This document shows, piece after piece, positions 29,370-40,103 of a stretch of DNA of 64,000 bases (positions are counted from its first letter, which is position 1; each line of letters opens with the position of its first letter). The notes under the pieces were generated by a model. That model saw nothing but the letters and a program-made list of their open reading frames with translations. It ran no database searches and had not been told where the DNA came from. The DNA is taken from NCBI GenBank assembly GCA_945863885.1, contig CAMAZY010000012.1, positions 1 through 64,000 of the forward strand. Reading direction: 5' to 3'. The DNA comes from an uncultured Clostridia bacterium (GTDB lineage: Bacteria; Bacillota; Clostridia; Oscillospirales; Acutalibacteraceae). The position numbers were made by a program, and so were the translations under genes.

Positions 29370-32300
29370 TTATCTTACTCTGACATTGCATTTCGCAATA
29401 CAGTTTGTACCGTCAGTGCTGATCGCTCTGATTTCACAGGTACCCTTTCCCTTGGCGATTATTTTTCCGGTGGAATCAACCGTAGCCACCTTCGTATTGG
29501 TGGATACCCACTTGACTTTCTTATTGCTTGCCGTAGCGGGCAAAACAGTCGCTTTTAACGTATAGGTGGCTCCCCTGTCCATAACCAGTGAGGTCTGATT
29601 CAGAAGAATACCGATAACCTCAATTTTCTTGACCTCAACTAAGCAAACAGCGCCCTTTCCGCTTCCGCCGTCCGCCGGCTTGCAGGTTACATAGGCCTTA
29701 CCGGTTCCGACAGCCTTGATTTTACCGGCAGATGTCACCGTAACAACTTTCGTGTTCGAGGAAGTCCATTTTACGCTCTTATTGGTTGCGTTCGACGGGG
29801 AAATCGTGGCCTTGAGCGTATACGTTTTTCCGTAATTGAGCGTCAGAGACGTTCTGTTTAACGTTACCTTGGAAATCTTAATCGGCTTTACGGTAACCGT
29901 GCAGGTCGCCTTCTTGTTATTCGCTCTTGTCGTGCAGGTTATCGTAACCTTACCCGGTTTCAGTCCTTTTACGACACCGTTTGAGCTGACGGATGCGATT
30001 GAAGTGTTGCTCGACTTCCAGTAAACGGATTTTTCCGTTGCATTGGCAGGAGAAATTGTCGCTTTCAAAGTGTATGTCTTTCCGGGATCGATGCTGACGC
30101 TTGCAGCATTCAGCTTGACCGATGTCGGATTGACCGCCTTGACCGTTACGGTACAGGTATCTTTCTTGCCGGAGTCAAGAAGCGTTACCGTGATGGTCGC
30201 TCTGCCCGGACGGACGCCGGTAACAAGACCCTTTGAATCGACTTTTGCAATCGCCGTATCGCTTGAGGTCCACTTACAGTCTTTCAGCGTTGCATCAGAC
30301 GGGTAGATTCTCGGTCCGAGCTGAATACTCTTACCGCTGCTGATGGAATAAGCACTTTGCTTGAATTCAATCTTTGTGGTTTCTACAATCTGCTTGACGG
30401 TAACCTTGCAGGTCGCCGTATAGCCGCCGTTTGCGGTTTTGCAGGTGATGACTGCAGTTCCCGGACGGACAGCTTTTACAACACCCGTACTGCTGACAGA
30501 AGCAATCTTCGGATTCGATGAGGTCCACGTTACATTTTTATTGGTAGCGTCGCTCGGAAGAACGGTCGCCTTGAGCGTGTAGCTCTTTGTGCGATAAATC
30601 GAGAATGACGTGCGGTTAAGGGTAACGCCGGTCGTTCTGACCTTAATATTGAACAGACAGCGGGCATATACCGCTTTATTGTCGACCGAACGGCAAACAA
30701 CATAGGCGCTTCCTTTGCCAACGCCTGTGACGCGTCCGTTTTTGTCAACCGTCAGAACCTTTGTATCAGAAGACGTATAGGTAACATCTTTAAAGGTTGC
30801 ATTGGAAGGAGATACCGAGGAAGTAAGCTGATAGGTGCTGCCTTTATAAAGGTTCTTTTCGGTGGTATTCAGCTTGACGGAAGTAACCTCCGTTTTCTTC
30901 AGAACGGTGATTTTAAACTTCGCCGTGTACCCGCCGTCAGCGGCTTTACAATAAATGTAAGCACTTCCCGAACCGACGCCGTAAACAACGCCGGACGAGG
31001 ATACTGTCGCCACCTTGGTGTTCGACGACGACCATGTCACGGATTTATTCGAGGCTGTTGACGGTAAAATCTGAGCGGTAAGCTTCAGGCTCTTCGTATT
31101 ATAAACCTTATCGGTCGACGACGTGATCTTAATGCCGCTGACAGGTGTGACGACCTTAACCGTACAGGAAGCCTTATAGCCGCCGTCGACTGTCTTTGCG
31201 GTAATTTTTGCCGTACCGTTTCCGACAGCGGTAACAACACCGGAGGAAGAAACCGTCGCCACCTTAGGATTGCTTGTTGTCCAGGTAACGGACTTATTCT
31301 TTGCATTGGTCGGCTTGATATAAGGCGTGATTTTTTTGGTCGTATTGACATTGAGCGTGACGGAATACGGACGGACATAAATGCTTCCGACACGGTCAGT
31401 GGCACCGATCAGACCGAGCGGGAACGTTTCCGCCCAGATTCTTTGAAGTATATCGGTCGGATGCGCACCGTCAATTGTATATTCCGGAAGGAAGGCGTCG
31501 GGATCAACGGGATTTGCCGAAACCTTGTTGAGATTGACAAATCCGTCATGAATATCGGTTCTTGCAAGCCATGTGTTGACGTCTTTTGCAATCTGCCAGT
31601 CATGCTGGAATTCTTCCTCTGTACGGACATATTTGGCCTCGGTGCCGAAATATGCACGCGTGTTTCCCTTCCATTGTGTAATACTACAGACGATAACTTT
31701 CTTGCCGGCGTCATGGCAGGCATTGATCACCTTAGTAAAGCCAGCGGCAATTTCTTTCGCCGTCGGCTGTTTCAGGTTCGGGTATTGCTGCTTAATGTCA
31801 TTACACACCGGGTGCATGATATCGTTGGCACCAACCTTAAGGATAACATATTTTATACCCGACTGAGAAAGAACATCACGTGTCAATCGATCGATAAGCG
31901 ACTCACCAAAAATAAGTCCAACATAGCCAAGACCTTCGTGAAGAAGCATATTGCCGATAATGCCCTTACCCATAACACCGATATCGGTAATGCCTTGTTT
32001 ATTGATCTGCTCGGCAAGATGAAGCGGAAATTCATTTGAGACAGTTGAATCGCCGATTACGGCAACAGAATAGGCGCTGTTCGTCTCAGACAGAACATCA
32101 ACGGTAGCAAGACAGGGCACAACTCTGACAAAGCTGTATTTCAGAGCAATATCCAGATCAAAGCCGATAAGAGAACTGATAAGATCGGAAATATTCTTAT
32201 CAATTGCCTGCGTCAGATTGAACGATTTTTCTCTCGTCTGATCATTTTCGTTGATTGTAATAAAAGAGGTGCCGCCGGAAAGACCCATGGTGCGTATTTC

Positions 32301-32786
32301 AGTAAAATCCTTAACATAAAGGCTGATGGCAATGTTTTCAAGCGCCTTCACTTCAAAATTGATCGGATCGGAATACCATTCGGCACCTGCGGGGATCGTC
32401 ACGCTCGGACTTCCGCCGTTGAAGGTGACAACTTTCAATGTATCAAGAAGAATGTCCGAGGTCGCATCATCGGGGACGATGGATTCCGTCTTTGCCTTGG
32501 CAACGGTGGCGGAATTGATCGTCAACGGCGCTTCTCCGTAATAGTTAGAGAACTTGATTCTGATTTTATTGCCGCTTGCCGTGGGCGTAATAACCGTTCG
32601 ACAGGTAACACTGCCGACAACCGGGGCAATATTTTCATAGTTCATAATGGAAATATCGGTCGGTGCAGTGCCCCACGCAGCGACCCAGTTTCCGGAATCA
32701 GACGCCGCCGACGCACCGGTCGCAGCACCGACAATAACAAGTATAGAAAAAGCAAATAATGTCAAAAGCTTCGATATCTTCTTCAT
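29370..32786 (-). CDS. Secreted SGNH/GDSL hydrolase with eight tandem Big2 (BIG_2) domains
   Basis: Signal peptide; GDSTVSNEFPLHLAEQ, VILKVGANDIMHP, DGAHPTD; eight ~80-aa Big2 repeats (WTSSNTKVATVSSSGVV...). Confidence 0.85.
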   Translation of the reverse strand: MKKISKLLTLFAFSILVIVGAATGASAASDSGNWVAAWGTAPTDISIMNYENIAPVVGSVTCRTVITPTASGNKIRIKFSNYYGEAPLTINSATVAKAKTESIVPDDATSDILLDTLKVVTFNGGSPSVTIPAGAEWYSDPINFEVKALENIAISLYVKDFTEIRTMGLSGGTSFITINENDQTREKSFNLTQAIDKNISDLISSLIGFDLDIALKYSFVRVVPCLATVDVLSETNSAYSVAVIGDSTVSNEFPLHLAEQINKQGITDIGVMGKGIIGNMLLHEGLGYVGLIFGESLIDRLTRDVLSQSGIKYVILKVGANDIMHPVCNDIKQQYPNLKQPTAKEIAAGFTKVINACHDAGKKVIVCSITQWKGNTRAYFGTEAKYVRTEEEFQHDWQIAKDVNTWLARTDIHDGFVNLNKVSANPVDPDAFLPEYTIDGAHPTDILQRIWAETFPLGLIGATDRVGSIYVRPYSVTLNVNTTKKITPYIKPTNAKNKSVTWTTSNPKVATVSSSGVVTAVGNGTAKITAKTVDGGYKASCTVKVVTPVSGIKITSSTDKVYNTKSLKLTAQILPSTASNKSVTWSSSNTKVATVSSSGVVYGVGSGSAYIYCKAADGGYTAKFKITVLKKTEVTSVKLNTTEKNLYKGSTYQLTSSVSPSNATFKDVTYTSSDTKVLTVDKNGRVTGVGKGSAYVVCRSVDNKAVYARCLFNIKVRTTGVTLNRTSFSIYRTKSYTLKATVLPSDATNKNVTWTSSNPKIASVSSTGVVKAVRPGTAVITCKTANGGYTATCKVTVKQIVETTKIEFKQSAYSISSGKSIQLGPRIYPSDATLKDCKWTSSDTAIAKVDSKGLVTGVRPGRATITVTLLDSGKKDTCTVTVKAVNPTSVKLNAASVSIDPGKTYTLKATISPANATEKSVYWKSSNTSIASVSSNGVVKGLKPGKVTITCTTRANNKKATCTVTVKPIKISKVTLNRTSLTLNYGKTYTLKATISPSNATNKSVKWTSSNTKVVTVTSAGKIKAVGTGKAYVTCKPADGGSGKGAVCLVEVKKIEVIGILLNQTSLVMDRGATYTLKATVLPATASNKKVKWVSTNTKVATVDSTGKIIAKGKGTCEIRAISTDGTNCIAKCNVRVR

Positions 32787-32909
32787 GATAATCTCCCTTC
32801 CTGAAGCAATAACTATACAAGGATAATCATAATATTTTAAAGATTTATTGTCAACAAAAAATGAAAAACTGTACTAAAGTTTAAAAAATGTTCATGAATT
32901 AACAACAGT

Positions 32910-34361
32910 TTATTTTTCGCTTTTCGGATTCCTCGTGCCGTCATTTTTGTCCTTTTCTTTTTTCGTGTCGGCTTTGTTCCGGCTTTTTTCCGACTGCTTC
33001 GACTTTTTGTTCCCGTCGGTGGTCAGAGCATAAAGCTTCGGCTTTTTGCCCGTCTTTTCGGAATAAATCCGGACAACGGCAAAATAGACCAGCACAATCA
33101 GTGCAATAATCTCCAATGCGATAAAAACCTTCGATTTGAGCACGTTTGAAATTCCTGTCATGATAAGTCCCGGAAGACTCAAGCCCACGGAATCGGCGGC
33201 AACAAGATTAACCGTGGCAAGAACCTTGTTGGCGTAAATAATATTGGCCTGACAGATTACCTTTCCCTTTGAGACAGGTGCCATCACCTTAGACGCAAGA
33301 GAGTCTTTCACCGGTTCAATCAGAACCGAATAGCTCGTAACCTTAGACGGTACAAGAACCGAAACCTCACTTTCCGGTGTCAGCTGAAGACTGTCCGTAT
33401 CCTTGCCGCAGGAAACGGGAACACTGTAAACGATCTGACCCGGACTTGCAACAATCCGGAACCGGATATTGTTGTACGCCCATTTAAGCATCGCTCTGGC
33501 ATCGGTCATACTGGTGTTTTCGTCCACCTTGTCGTTGTCGATGTCCGTCAGCCGGCCTTTCATGACAACGGTCAGATAGGAATACCCGTCCATGGACGAC
33601 GTGACGGCAATACACTCCCCTGCATCATCGGTCGTTGTCTGCTTTCCGCCCGTAACAGACGGATGATAGTAGTCGGCAATAGACGAGGTTGCCATTCTAT
33701 TGCTGCCGACAAAAGTCCTTTCGTCGCTCTGATCAGTTTTCGGCAAGGTGCACTGCTTCAGGCCGAACGCTTTGGAAAAGACGGGATACTCAAGCGCATA
33801 TTTTACAATTTTTGAGACGTCCTTGGCGGTGGTATACTGACCCTCTGAATCGAACCCGAGCATATCGGTTATCTTCGTGTCGGTACAGCCGATTTTATTT
33901 ACCAGTTTATTCATCTCTTCTACGAATGCTTCTTTTGTTTTGCTGATGCTGTAAGCAATCACACTTTCAACATCATTTGCGCCGTAAACGATCAGACAAT
34001 CGACAAGCTGACGCTTTGTAAACGTCTCCCCTGCTTTGATTCCGGCGATACGGACACCGTAATCATATTTTACAAGTGAAAGCGATTCCTGTGTAACCGT
34101 TACGCTTTGTTTCAGATCGCCCCACTGTTCGATGGCGACAACAGCGGCAACGAGCTTTGCGAAAGCGGCAGGCGCCACCGCTTTATCCTCGTTTTTACTG
34201 AAAATCACCTCGTCGTTATCGAGGCTGATCATATAATAAGCATACGACCGCAGTTCTTGCGTAATCTGCTCCGAGTTGAAATCGGCCGAACAAAGAAAGG
34301 CAGAGGAAATCATCGAAAAAGACAGCAAAACCGCAAAAAAATAAAGAGCCAATTTTTTCAT
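32910..34361 (-). CDS. D-alanyl-D-alanine carboxypeptidase (S11 family, DacF-like)
   Basis: AFAKLVAAVVAIE (SxxK region altered), SIADYYHPSVTGGKQTTTDDAGECI; signal peptide MKKLALYFFAVLL at 34361. Confidence 0.75.
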   Translation of the reverse strand: MKKLALYFFAVLLSFSMISSAFLCSADFNSEQITQELRSYAYYMISLDNDEVIFSKNEDKAVAPAAFAKLVAAVVAIEQWGDLKQSVTVTQESLSLVKYDYGVRIAGIKAGETFTKRQLVDCLIVYGANDVESVIAYSISKTKEAFVEEMNKLVNKIGCTDTKITDMLGFDSEGQYTTAKDVSKIVKYALEYPVFSKAFGLKQCTLPKTDQSDERTFVGSNRMATSSIADYYHPSVTGGKQTTTDDAGECIAVTSSMDGYSYLTVVMKGRLTDIDNDKVDENTSMTDARAMLKWAYNNIRFRIVASPGQIVYSVPVSCGKDTDSLQLTPESEVSVLVPSKVTSYSVLIEPVKDSLASKVMAPVSKGKVICQANIIYANKVLATVNLVAADSVGLSLPGLIMTGISNVLKSKVFIALEIIALIVLVYFAVVRIYSEKTGKKPKLYALTTDGNKKSKQSEKSRNKADTKKEKDKNDGTRNPKSEK

Positions 34362-34536
34362 AAAACACACCCGCATTATATTGACAACAAGATTGAAATA
34401 TACAATAAAATATGATAAAATGCTCTTGAAAGCATTTTCACTGATCGTGTAAAGAGTATATCTATTATAGCAAAACCTGTCAGGAAAATAAACGCTTTTC
34501 CCCAAAATTTACAATTATTTTCATTATTTGACGAGG

Positions 34537-34579
34537 GTGAATTTTCATTTGTACGCGGCACATACAAATGAAAATTCAC
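34537..34579. repeat. Perfect 17-bp inverted repeat, 9-nt loop
   Basis: GTGAATTTTCATTTGTA-cgcggcaca-TACAAATGAAAATTCAC. Confidence 0.9.
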
Positions 34580-34648
34580 TCAGAATGAAAGAAAGGAACT
34601 GTACAAAGGATAAAAACTTTTCTCATCGGTTACTTTGTACAAAACGGA

Positions 34649-35347
34649 TTGATTATGATATATGTTACAGGAGACACACACGGTATCCCGTCAAGGTTTG
34701 ACGAGCCTTGCCTCCGCTCACTCGGGCGTGACGACACGCTGATTGTCTGCGGAGACTTCGGCTTTCTCTGGGACGGCTCAAAAGAAGAGATGAATACGCT
34801 CAAAAAGCTGAGCAAAAAGAAGTACACCATTTGCTTTATCGACGGAACACATGAAAACTTCGATATGTTAAACAAGCTTAAGGTGAAAAGATGGAACGGC
34901 GGAAAGGTTCATCAGATTTCCGACAACATCATTCACCTGATGCGCGGTCAGGTTTTCACCATCGACGGGCAGAAGATTTTCACAATGGGCGGCGGCGAAA
35001 GCCCCGATATTGAAATCCGGTTTGAAATGAACACTTGGTCCGAATTGGAAATACCAACAAGAGATGAACTGATCGAAGGTGTTGACAATCTTCAGAAATA
35101 TCAAGGCAACGTCGATATCGTGATTACACATGAGCCGCCCGCTAAAATCAAGGATTTCATGATGTTAAAGCAACCGCACGAGGCAAGCATTACCGCTATC
35201 AATACCTATCTTGAAGACGTCAACCGCACCTGCAAATTCAAGCATTGGTATTTCGGCTCGCTTCATATCGACAAATTTATATCTTCCACCCATGTCAGCG
35301 TATTCAACAACATCATCAACGCCGTCACGGGAAAACCGGTCAAATAA
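34649..35347 (+). CDS. Calcineurin-like metallophosphoesterase
   Basis: YVTGDTHGIPSRF, CGDFGFLWDG, FIDGTHENFD, VITHEPPAK. Confidence 0.88.
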   Translation: MIMIYVTGDTHGIPSRFDEPCLRSLGRDDTLIVCGDFGFLWDGSKEEMNTLKKLSKKKYTICFIDGTHENFDMLNKLKVKRWNGGKVHQISDNIIHLMRGQVFTIDGQKIFTMGGGESPDIEIRFEMNTWSELEIPTRDELIEGVDNLQKYQGNVDIVITHEPPAKIKDFMMLKQPHEASITAINTYLEDVNRTCKFKHWYFGSLHIDKFISSTHVSVFNNIINAVTGKPVK

Positions 35348-35362
35348 AAAGGAGGGATTTCG

Positions 35363-36268
35363 TTGGATATCATTAAATCAATACTCAAACTCAACTGGAA
35401 AGCGGTCGGCAAATCAGATCAAAAGCGTATCGATTCTCAGACACCGACTGAGGGGATCACACAAATCCTCGATATTCCGTATATCGACGACAGTGAAAAG
35501 GGACATCTTCTGGATATCTATTATCCTGAAGAAACCGCCGGAAAGCTTCCGGTGATTATCGATATTCACGGCGGCGGCTGGATGTACGGCTACAAGGAAA
35601 TCAACAAGTATTATTGCCTGAAGCTTGCCTCGAAGGGCTTTCTTGTCGCTTCCGTCAATTACCGCCTGGTTGACGAGGTGCTTTTCCCCCACCAAGTCAA
35701 AGACATTTTTGCGGCGCTCGGCTGGCTGTCCGATAATCTTTCCGCCTACCCTGCTGACCTTAACAATGTTTTTCTGACGGGCGACTCTGCCGGTGGTCAT
35801 CTTTCCTGTATTACAAGCGCTGTCTGTCTTGACAAGGCTCTTCAGCGTGAGCTTGGTGTCACACCGCCTGCGTTTTCATTCGGTGCGGTCGCAGTCGTCT
35901 CCCCTGCCGTCAATCTCTTTTCGAATCCGACGACAAAGCTTATGCCGAGGATTTTACTCGGCACGAAAGAAAACACGGTTTTTGAAAAGTATATGGATTT
36001 CGGACAAATTGCTTCAAGCGGTCTTCCGCCGTACTACATCATCACGTCAAGCGGGGACTTTATAAGAAAGCAGTCGTATGAGTTAAAAGCGATTTTAGAT
36101 AAAATCGGCGTCGAGAATCACCTTTCGGATTATGTTGTGCTTCTTGACGACAAAAAGCTTCCGCACGTTTTCAGCGTCACCAACCCCTATTCCGGTCCGG
36201 GAGAAAGAGCTGTCACGGAGGTTACCGACTTCTTCAAGTCAAAGCTCAGAGTTACAGCCGCAAAATAA
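35363..36268 (+). CDS. Alpha/beta hydrolase (esterase/lipase)
   Basis: IDIHGGGWMYGYK, LTGDSAGGHLSC, LPHVFSV. Confidence 0.88.
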   Translation: MDIIKSILKLNWKAVGKSDQKRIDSQTPTEGITQILDIPYIDDSEKGHLLDIYYPEETAGKLPVIIDIHGGGWMYGYKEINKYYCLKLASKGFLVASVNYRLVDEVLFPHQVKDIFAALGWLSDNLSAYPADLNNVFLTGDSAGGHLSCITSAVCLDKALQRELGVTPPAFSFGAVAVVSPAVNLFSNPTTKLMPRILLGTKENTVFEKYMDFGQIASSGLPPYYIITSSGDFIRKQSYELKAILDKIGVENHLSDYVVLLDDKKLPHVFSVTNPYSGPGERAVTEVTDFFKSKLRVTAAK

Positions 36269-36275
36269 AGCAAAC

Positions 36276-36302
36276 GCCGCATCAACAAAGATGCGGCACT
36301 TT
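36276..36302 (+). terminator. Rho-independent terminator
   Basis: GCCGCATC-aacaaa-GATGCGGC-acTTTTT. Confidence 0.75.
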
Positions 36303-36309
36303 TTATGTT

Positions 36310-36864
36310 TTACTTGAATCGGAACATCTTATGAAACTTCTTTTGCCAAACGGCAAGATAGACGGTAACAAGACGAGTCAAAAGAAAATCAAAGAGAATA
36401 AATACAAGGTTTCCGAGGATCAGCATCACGGGAATCGCAAATCTTGCCCACCGGGCGTCACCGTCAATTCCCATCAGCTCATTAAACGGCATACCGAAAA
36501 CCTTAACAAGAAGTATATACGATATGACAACGGCAACATTAAACACGACGAATTTCAGTACATATCCCAACGCCTTCGGAAGCTTGCTTTCAAAAATCGC
36601 TTTTACAATCGGATAGTAGCCGAAAAACGCCGTATATAAGACAGCCGCTTCCTTGTTCGGCAAAACAAGCATTCCGATAATCGCCGTTGCAGCATAAACA
36701 CCGAACGCCCAGGACTTTCCCATTTCGATCACACAGAACATTGTGATCACTCCGGCAAAAGCGGGCAGAGCATAAACAAAAATTTCAAGCGCAGTCGGTA
36801 TCAGAAGCACCACGCTTAAAGCAACAAGCATACCGCCGATTGCGGTTTTTGCCGTTTTACTCAT
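36310..36864 (-). CDS. Integral membrane protein, ECF S-component-like
   Basis: Multiple hydrophobic helices; no catalytic motif. Confidence 0.5.
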   Translation of the reverse strand: MSKTAKTAIGGMLVALSVVLLIPTALEIFVYALPAFAGVITMFCVIEMGKSWAFGVYAATAIIGMLVLPNKEAAVLYTAFFGYYPIVKAIFESKLPKALGYVLKFVVFNVAVVISYILLVKVFGMPFNELMGIDGDARWARFAIPVMLILGNLVFILFDFLLTRLVTVYLAVWQKKFHKMFRFK

Positions 36865-36937
36865 GACTTGAAAATACCGAAAAGCCCGCCTGAAACGGGC
36901 TTCTTCCTTTCATTAAAATTGAAATCAGTTGACGACG

Positions 36938-37525
36938 TCAGCAACAGGGAATCAGATCTCCGCCGAAACATTCACAACAGGAATCGGCACAAAGAAGTCC
37001 GCAACAGACGTCGCTGCAATCGGTTGAGCTTCCGCGTCTTGTTGTATTGAAGCCGCCGCTTCGCTGATTGTTGACGGTCTGATACATATTGCTGTATTCA
37101 AGATTTGACGGATCCATTTTATAGGCGGTCGAAAAATAGGTGTACGCCTGATCCACCCAGCCACGGTTATAGTTAATCATACCTTTCAGATAATACCACT
37201 GGGCATCCCGGGACGACGACGGCATATTTTCAAGCAGGATTTCGGCATCGTCAAGCCGGTTCATATTGATAAGATTTCTGACGTAGCTGTAATCGTTCGA
37301 CGACGAAGAGTACGAGCCGTATCCCGACGAACCGGACGCTTTTCCGGAAATAATCGCATCGTAAGCCTCATTGATTTCCTGCATTTTTTCGTTCGCAACC
37401 TCTTGAAGAGGGCTTCCGTTATAGTTGTCCGGATGATACTTTTTCGCAAGCTTTCTGTATGCCGCCTTGACTTCATCGGTTGATGCCGTCCGGCTTACAC
37501 CAAGCACTTCATAGGGATCTTTCAT
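36938..37525 (-). CDS. J-domain protein with TPR-like middle and cysteine-rich C-terminus
   Basis: [34 protein letters not shown]; tail [26 protein letters not shown]. Confidence 0.85.
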   Translation of the reverse strand: MKDPYEVLGVSRTASTDEVKAAYRKLAKKYHPDNYNGSPLQEVANEKMQEINEAYDAIISGKASGSSGYGSYSSSSNDYSYVRNLINMNRLDDAEILLENMPSSSRDAQWYYLKGMINYNRGWVDQAYTYFSTAYKMDPSNLEYSNMYQTVNNQRSGGFNTTRRGSSTDCSDVCCGLLCADSCCECFGGDLIPCC

Positions 37526-38379
37526 TTTTCTTTTCCTTTCAAAACTTTATTCATGGATGCTGACATTCCGTCCGTAAGAATATTTTCGATAATCGGCACG
37601 AAATAGTCGGATTTGAGATTTGAAAGCTCCTCAAGTGCACGGGCACGGCTCATATTCAAAGTCGCCTCAATCTCTTTTTTGATTTCCTCGTTAAAATCTT
37701 GTATCGTTTGGATCTGATAACGATTGACAAAAACATTAAAGCTTTTATTTTTCAGATCTTTTTCGACATCGTCGGCAGCGTCAAGCAGATACACCCACCG
37801 CCCGACCGAATAGCCGAAACGGTAAAGCGCAACATTGTCGGCGTCGTCGTAGCAAAAAATTTTGCCCAAGGTATCGGCGCTTTCGTGTGCCGCCTTGTCC
37901 GTATTATCTGTTGCATTCGCTTCCGTATACGCCTGACGGCTCATACCGCCCGAAATAATCGAGTCAAGTCTTTCATACTTTTTCATCGCTTTCTTACGAA
38001 GTCTTGACGCATATGGTACGATCATCCGCATCAAAAGTCGTTTAAAAAAGCCGCTGTCTGCGATGTTATCCTTTATTTTATAATAAAACATAAGAACCGT
38101 GACGGCCGCCGCAAACGAAAGAAATGAACTGCAGTCAACACAATAGTGACACCGCTTGGTCAAATTGAACGGACATCGGCCTTTTTTGAAGGTCGGCAAA
38201 GCATTTTTCACAGACAGCATCACAACCAACAAAAACGTTACGTCATAGCTTAAAAGCAGCCTTGAACAAATGCCGTACTGCTTTCCGAGCGTCCGGCAAA
38301 GCGAACAGTAAAGACCTCGGTAAGCCTCATAATCCTTGATTTTCAGCTCCGGCTTATAGGTTTTTACATAGCCTAACAA
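37522..38379 (-). CDS. DUF5685-like cysteine-containing protein
   Basis: [34 protein letters not shown]...[17 protein letters not shown]; coupled to the J-domain gene. Confidence 0.7.
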   Translation of the reverse strand: MLGYVKTYKPELKIKDYEAYRGLYCSLCRTLGKQYGICSRLLLSYDVTFLLVVMLSVKNALPTFKKGRCPFNLTKRCHYCVDCSSFLSFAAAVTVLMFYYKIKDNIADSGFFKRLLMRMIVPYASRLRKKAMKKYERLDSIISGGMSRQAYTEANATDNTDKAAHESADTLGKIFCYDDADNVALYRFGYSVGRWVYLLDAADDVEKDLKNKSFNVFVNRYQIQTIQDFNEEIKKEIEATLNMSRARALEELSNLKSDYFVPIIENILTDGMSASMNKVLKGKEK

Positions 38380-38538
38380 TCAGTTCACCTCAATATGAAA
38401 AGAACGAACTAAGGTAAAGATTACCAATATATGTCGTAATTATTAAGATAATAATTTGTCAACCTAAAAAATACTTAATTTTATTGATTATTCCCGGATA
38501 TTATAATATAATTATTTCGTTAAAAGGAGGTTAAAGCC

Positions 38539-39519
38539 ATGGCACTTATTAAAAAAGAAGCATATTTTGAATCCTCGACCGGTGAAAATCATGTTCACTG
38601 TCTGATCTGGCGGGACGACGAAACCGAACCGGTCGGAATTTTTCAGATTGCACACGGTGTTTCGGAGCACATCGGCCGTTACGACGATTTTGCCCGTTTT
38701 TTAGCTTCAAAAGGCTATATTGTTTGCGGCAATGACCACTTAGGTCACGGACTGACCGCTTCTTCCATCAACGATATTGGCTTTTTCGCCGAAAAAGACG
38801 GAGACATCCGACTTGTTGACGATATGCACATCTTAAGTCAGATTATGACAAAGCGCTATCCTTCCCTGCCGCTGTTTCTTTTCGGCCACAGTATGGGCTC
38901 TTTTTGCGCAAGAGTCTATGCGGCGAACTTCGGGTATGAGCTTTCAGGTCTGATTCTTTGCGCAACGGGAGAGCTTCCCGCAAGCGCTGTCGTTTTGGAA
39001 GAGCCGCTCCGATTCCTTTGCGATAAGCTCGGACCGAGAGCAAGCGTACCGAACTCGCTTTTCGATAAGCTCAGCTGTATCGGTATTAAAGACAAAAAGA
39101 CCGAAAAAGACTGGCTGAGCCGAAGCGAACAAAATGTTGAAAGCTATCTGAACGATCCGCTTTGCGGCTGTGAAATGAAGCTCGGCGCGGTCAGAGATAT
39201 TGTCAGTCTTGCAAACTCCGCCTGCTCCACCGTCTGGGCAACGCTTGTCCCGACAGAGCTTCCGATTCTTCTTGTTTCCGGCGCAAAAGATCCCATCGGC
39301 TTCAACGGTAAGGGTGTTATCGCCGTCAGCGACAACCTTGAAGAAGCCGGCCATACGCCCGACGTGATCATGTACCCCGGAGACAGACACGAAATTCTCA
39401 ACGAAGAAAACCACGAAAAGGTTTATGAGGACATTTTTAACTGGCTTTGCGAACACAATGCGCTGACCTTACTTGATGCATTTGCAAAAATGACTGACGA
39501 AAGCGGAGCAGAAGAATGA
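38539..39519 (+). CDS. Alpha/beta hydrolase (monoacylglycerol lipase/lysophospholipase-like)
   Basis: QIAHGVSEHIGRYDDFARFLASKGY, FLFGHSMGSFCAR. Confidence 0.88.
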   Translation: MALIKKEAYFESSTGENHVHCLIWRDDETEPVGIFQIAHGVSEHIGRYDDFARFLASKGYIVCGNDHLGHGLTASSINDIGFFAEKDGDIRLVDDMHILSQIMTKRYPSLPLFLFGHSMGSFCARVYAANFGYELSGLILCATGELPASAVVLEEPLRFLCDKLGPRASVPNSLFDKLSCIGIKDKKTEKDWLSRSEQNVESYLNDPLCGCEMKLGAVRDIVSLANSACSTVWATLVPTELPILLVSGAKDPIGFNGKGVIAVSDNLEEAGHTPDVIMYPGDRHEILNEENHEKVYEDIFNWLCEHNALTLLDAFAKMTDESGAEE

Positions 39520-40046
39520 CGGATTCATTTTCAACGGTGCTTGCCGTAAGCGTTCTTGATGAACCCAAGGGGATTGTCGACAAGCTTGAAGCACACCGCA
39601 AGGGCATTTTGCACAGAGCGTTTTCCATTTTTCTGACCGACGAAAACGGCAATATGCTCATTCAAAAAAGAGCCGCAGGCAAGTATCACTCCGGCGGACT
39701 TTGGAGCAATGCCTGCTGCAGTCACCCGACGATTGACGACATAACGGCACAGGCAAATGAAAGACTTTTTCAGGAGCTCGGAATCCGTACCGAACTGAAA
39801 GAAATTGGCAGCTTTATTTATCGCTGTGTTTTTTCTGACGGTCTTATTGAATACGAATATGACCATATACTCGTCGGGAAAATCAGAAGTGACGAGAAAC
39901 TCACAGTAAATCCGGAAGAAGCCGAAGCAATACGGTTTATCCCCTTAGACGAATTAAAAGATTTACTTGAGCATCAGCCCGAAATCTTTTCTGCGTGGTT
40001 CATTACCGCCGCACCGAAAGTGATATCCTGCATCGAAAAACGCTGA
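39516..40046 (+). CDS. idi: Isopentenyl-diphosphate delta-isomerase type 1 (NUDIX)
   Basis: LHRAFSIFLTDENGNMLIQKRAAGKYHSGGLWSNACCSHP; overlaps the upstream gene by 4 nt. Confidence 0.9.
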   Translation: MTDSFSTVLAVSVLDEPKGIVDKLEAHRKGILHRAFSIFLTDENGNMLIQKRAAGKYHSGGLWSNACCSHPTIDDITAQANERLFQELGIRTELKEIGSFIYRCVFSDGLIEYEYDHILVGKIRSDEKLTVNPEEAEAIRFIPLDELKDLLEHQPEIFSAWFITAAPKVISCIEKR

Positions 40047-40103
40047 GCACAGAATCAGGTACCATTTTTTTCAAACTCGATAATGAAATAATATCCCCGC
40101 CGT

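Noticed and set aside
29370-31380. Periodic repeats on the minus strand that could suggest a repeat array or CRISPR
   Set aside because: They encode eight degenerate Big2 protein domains with ~240-bp period; no short identical repeats with unique spacers.
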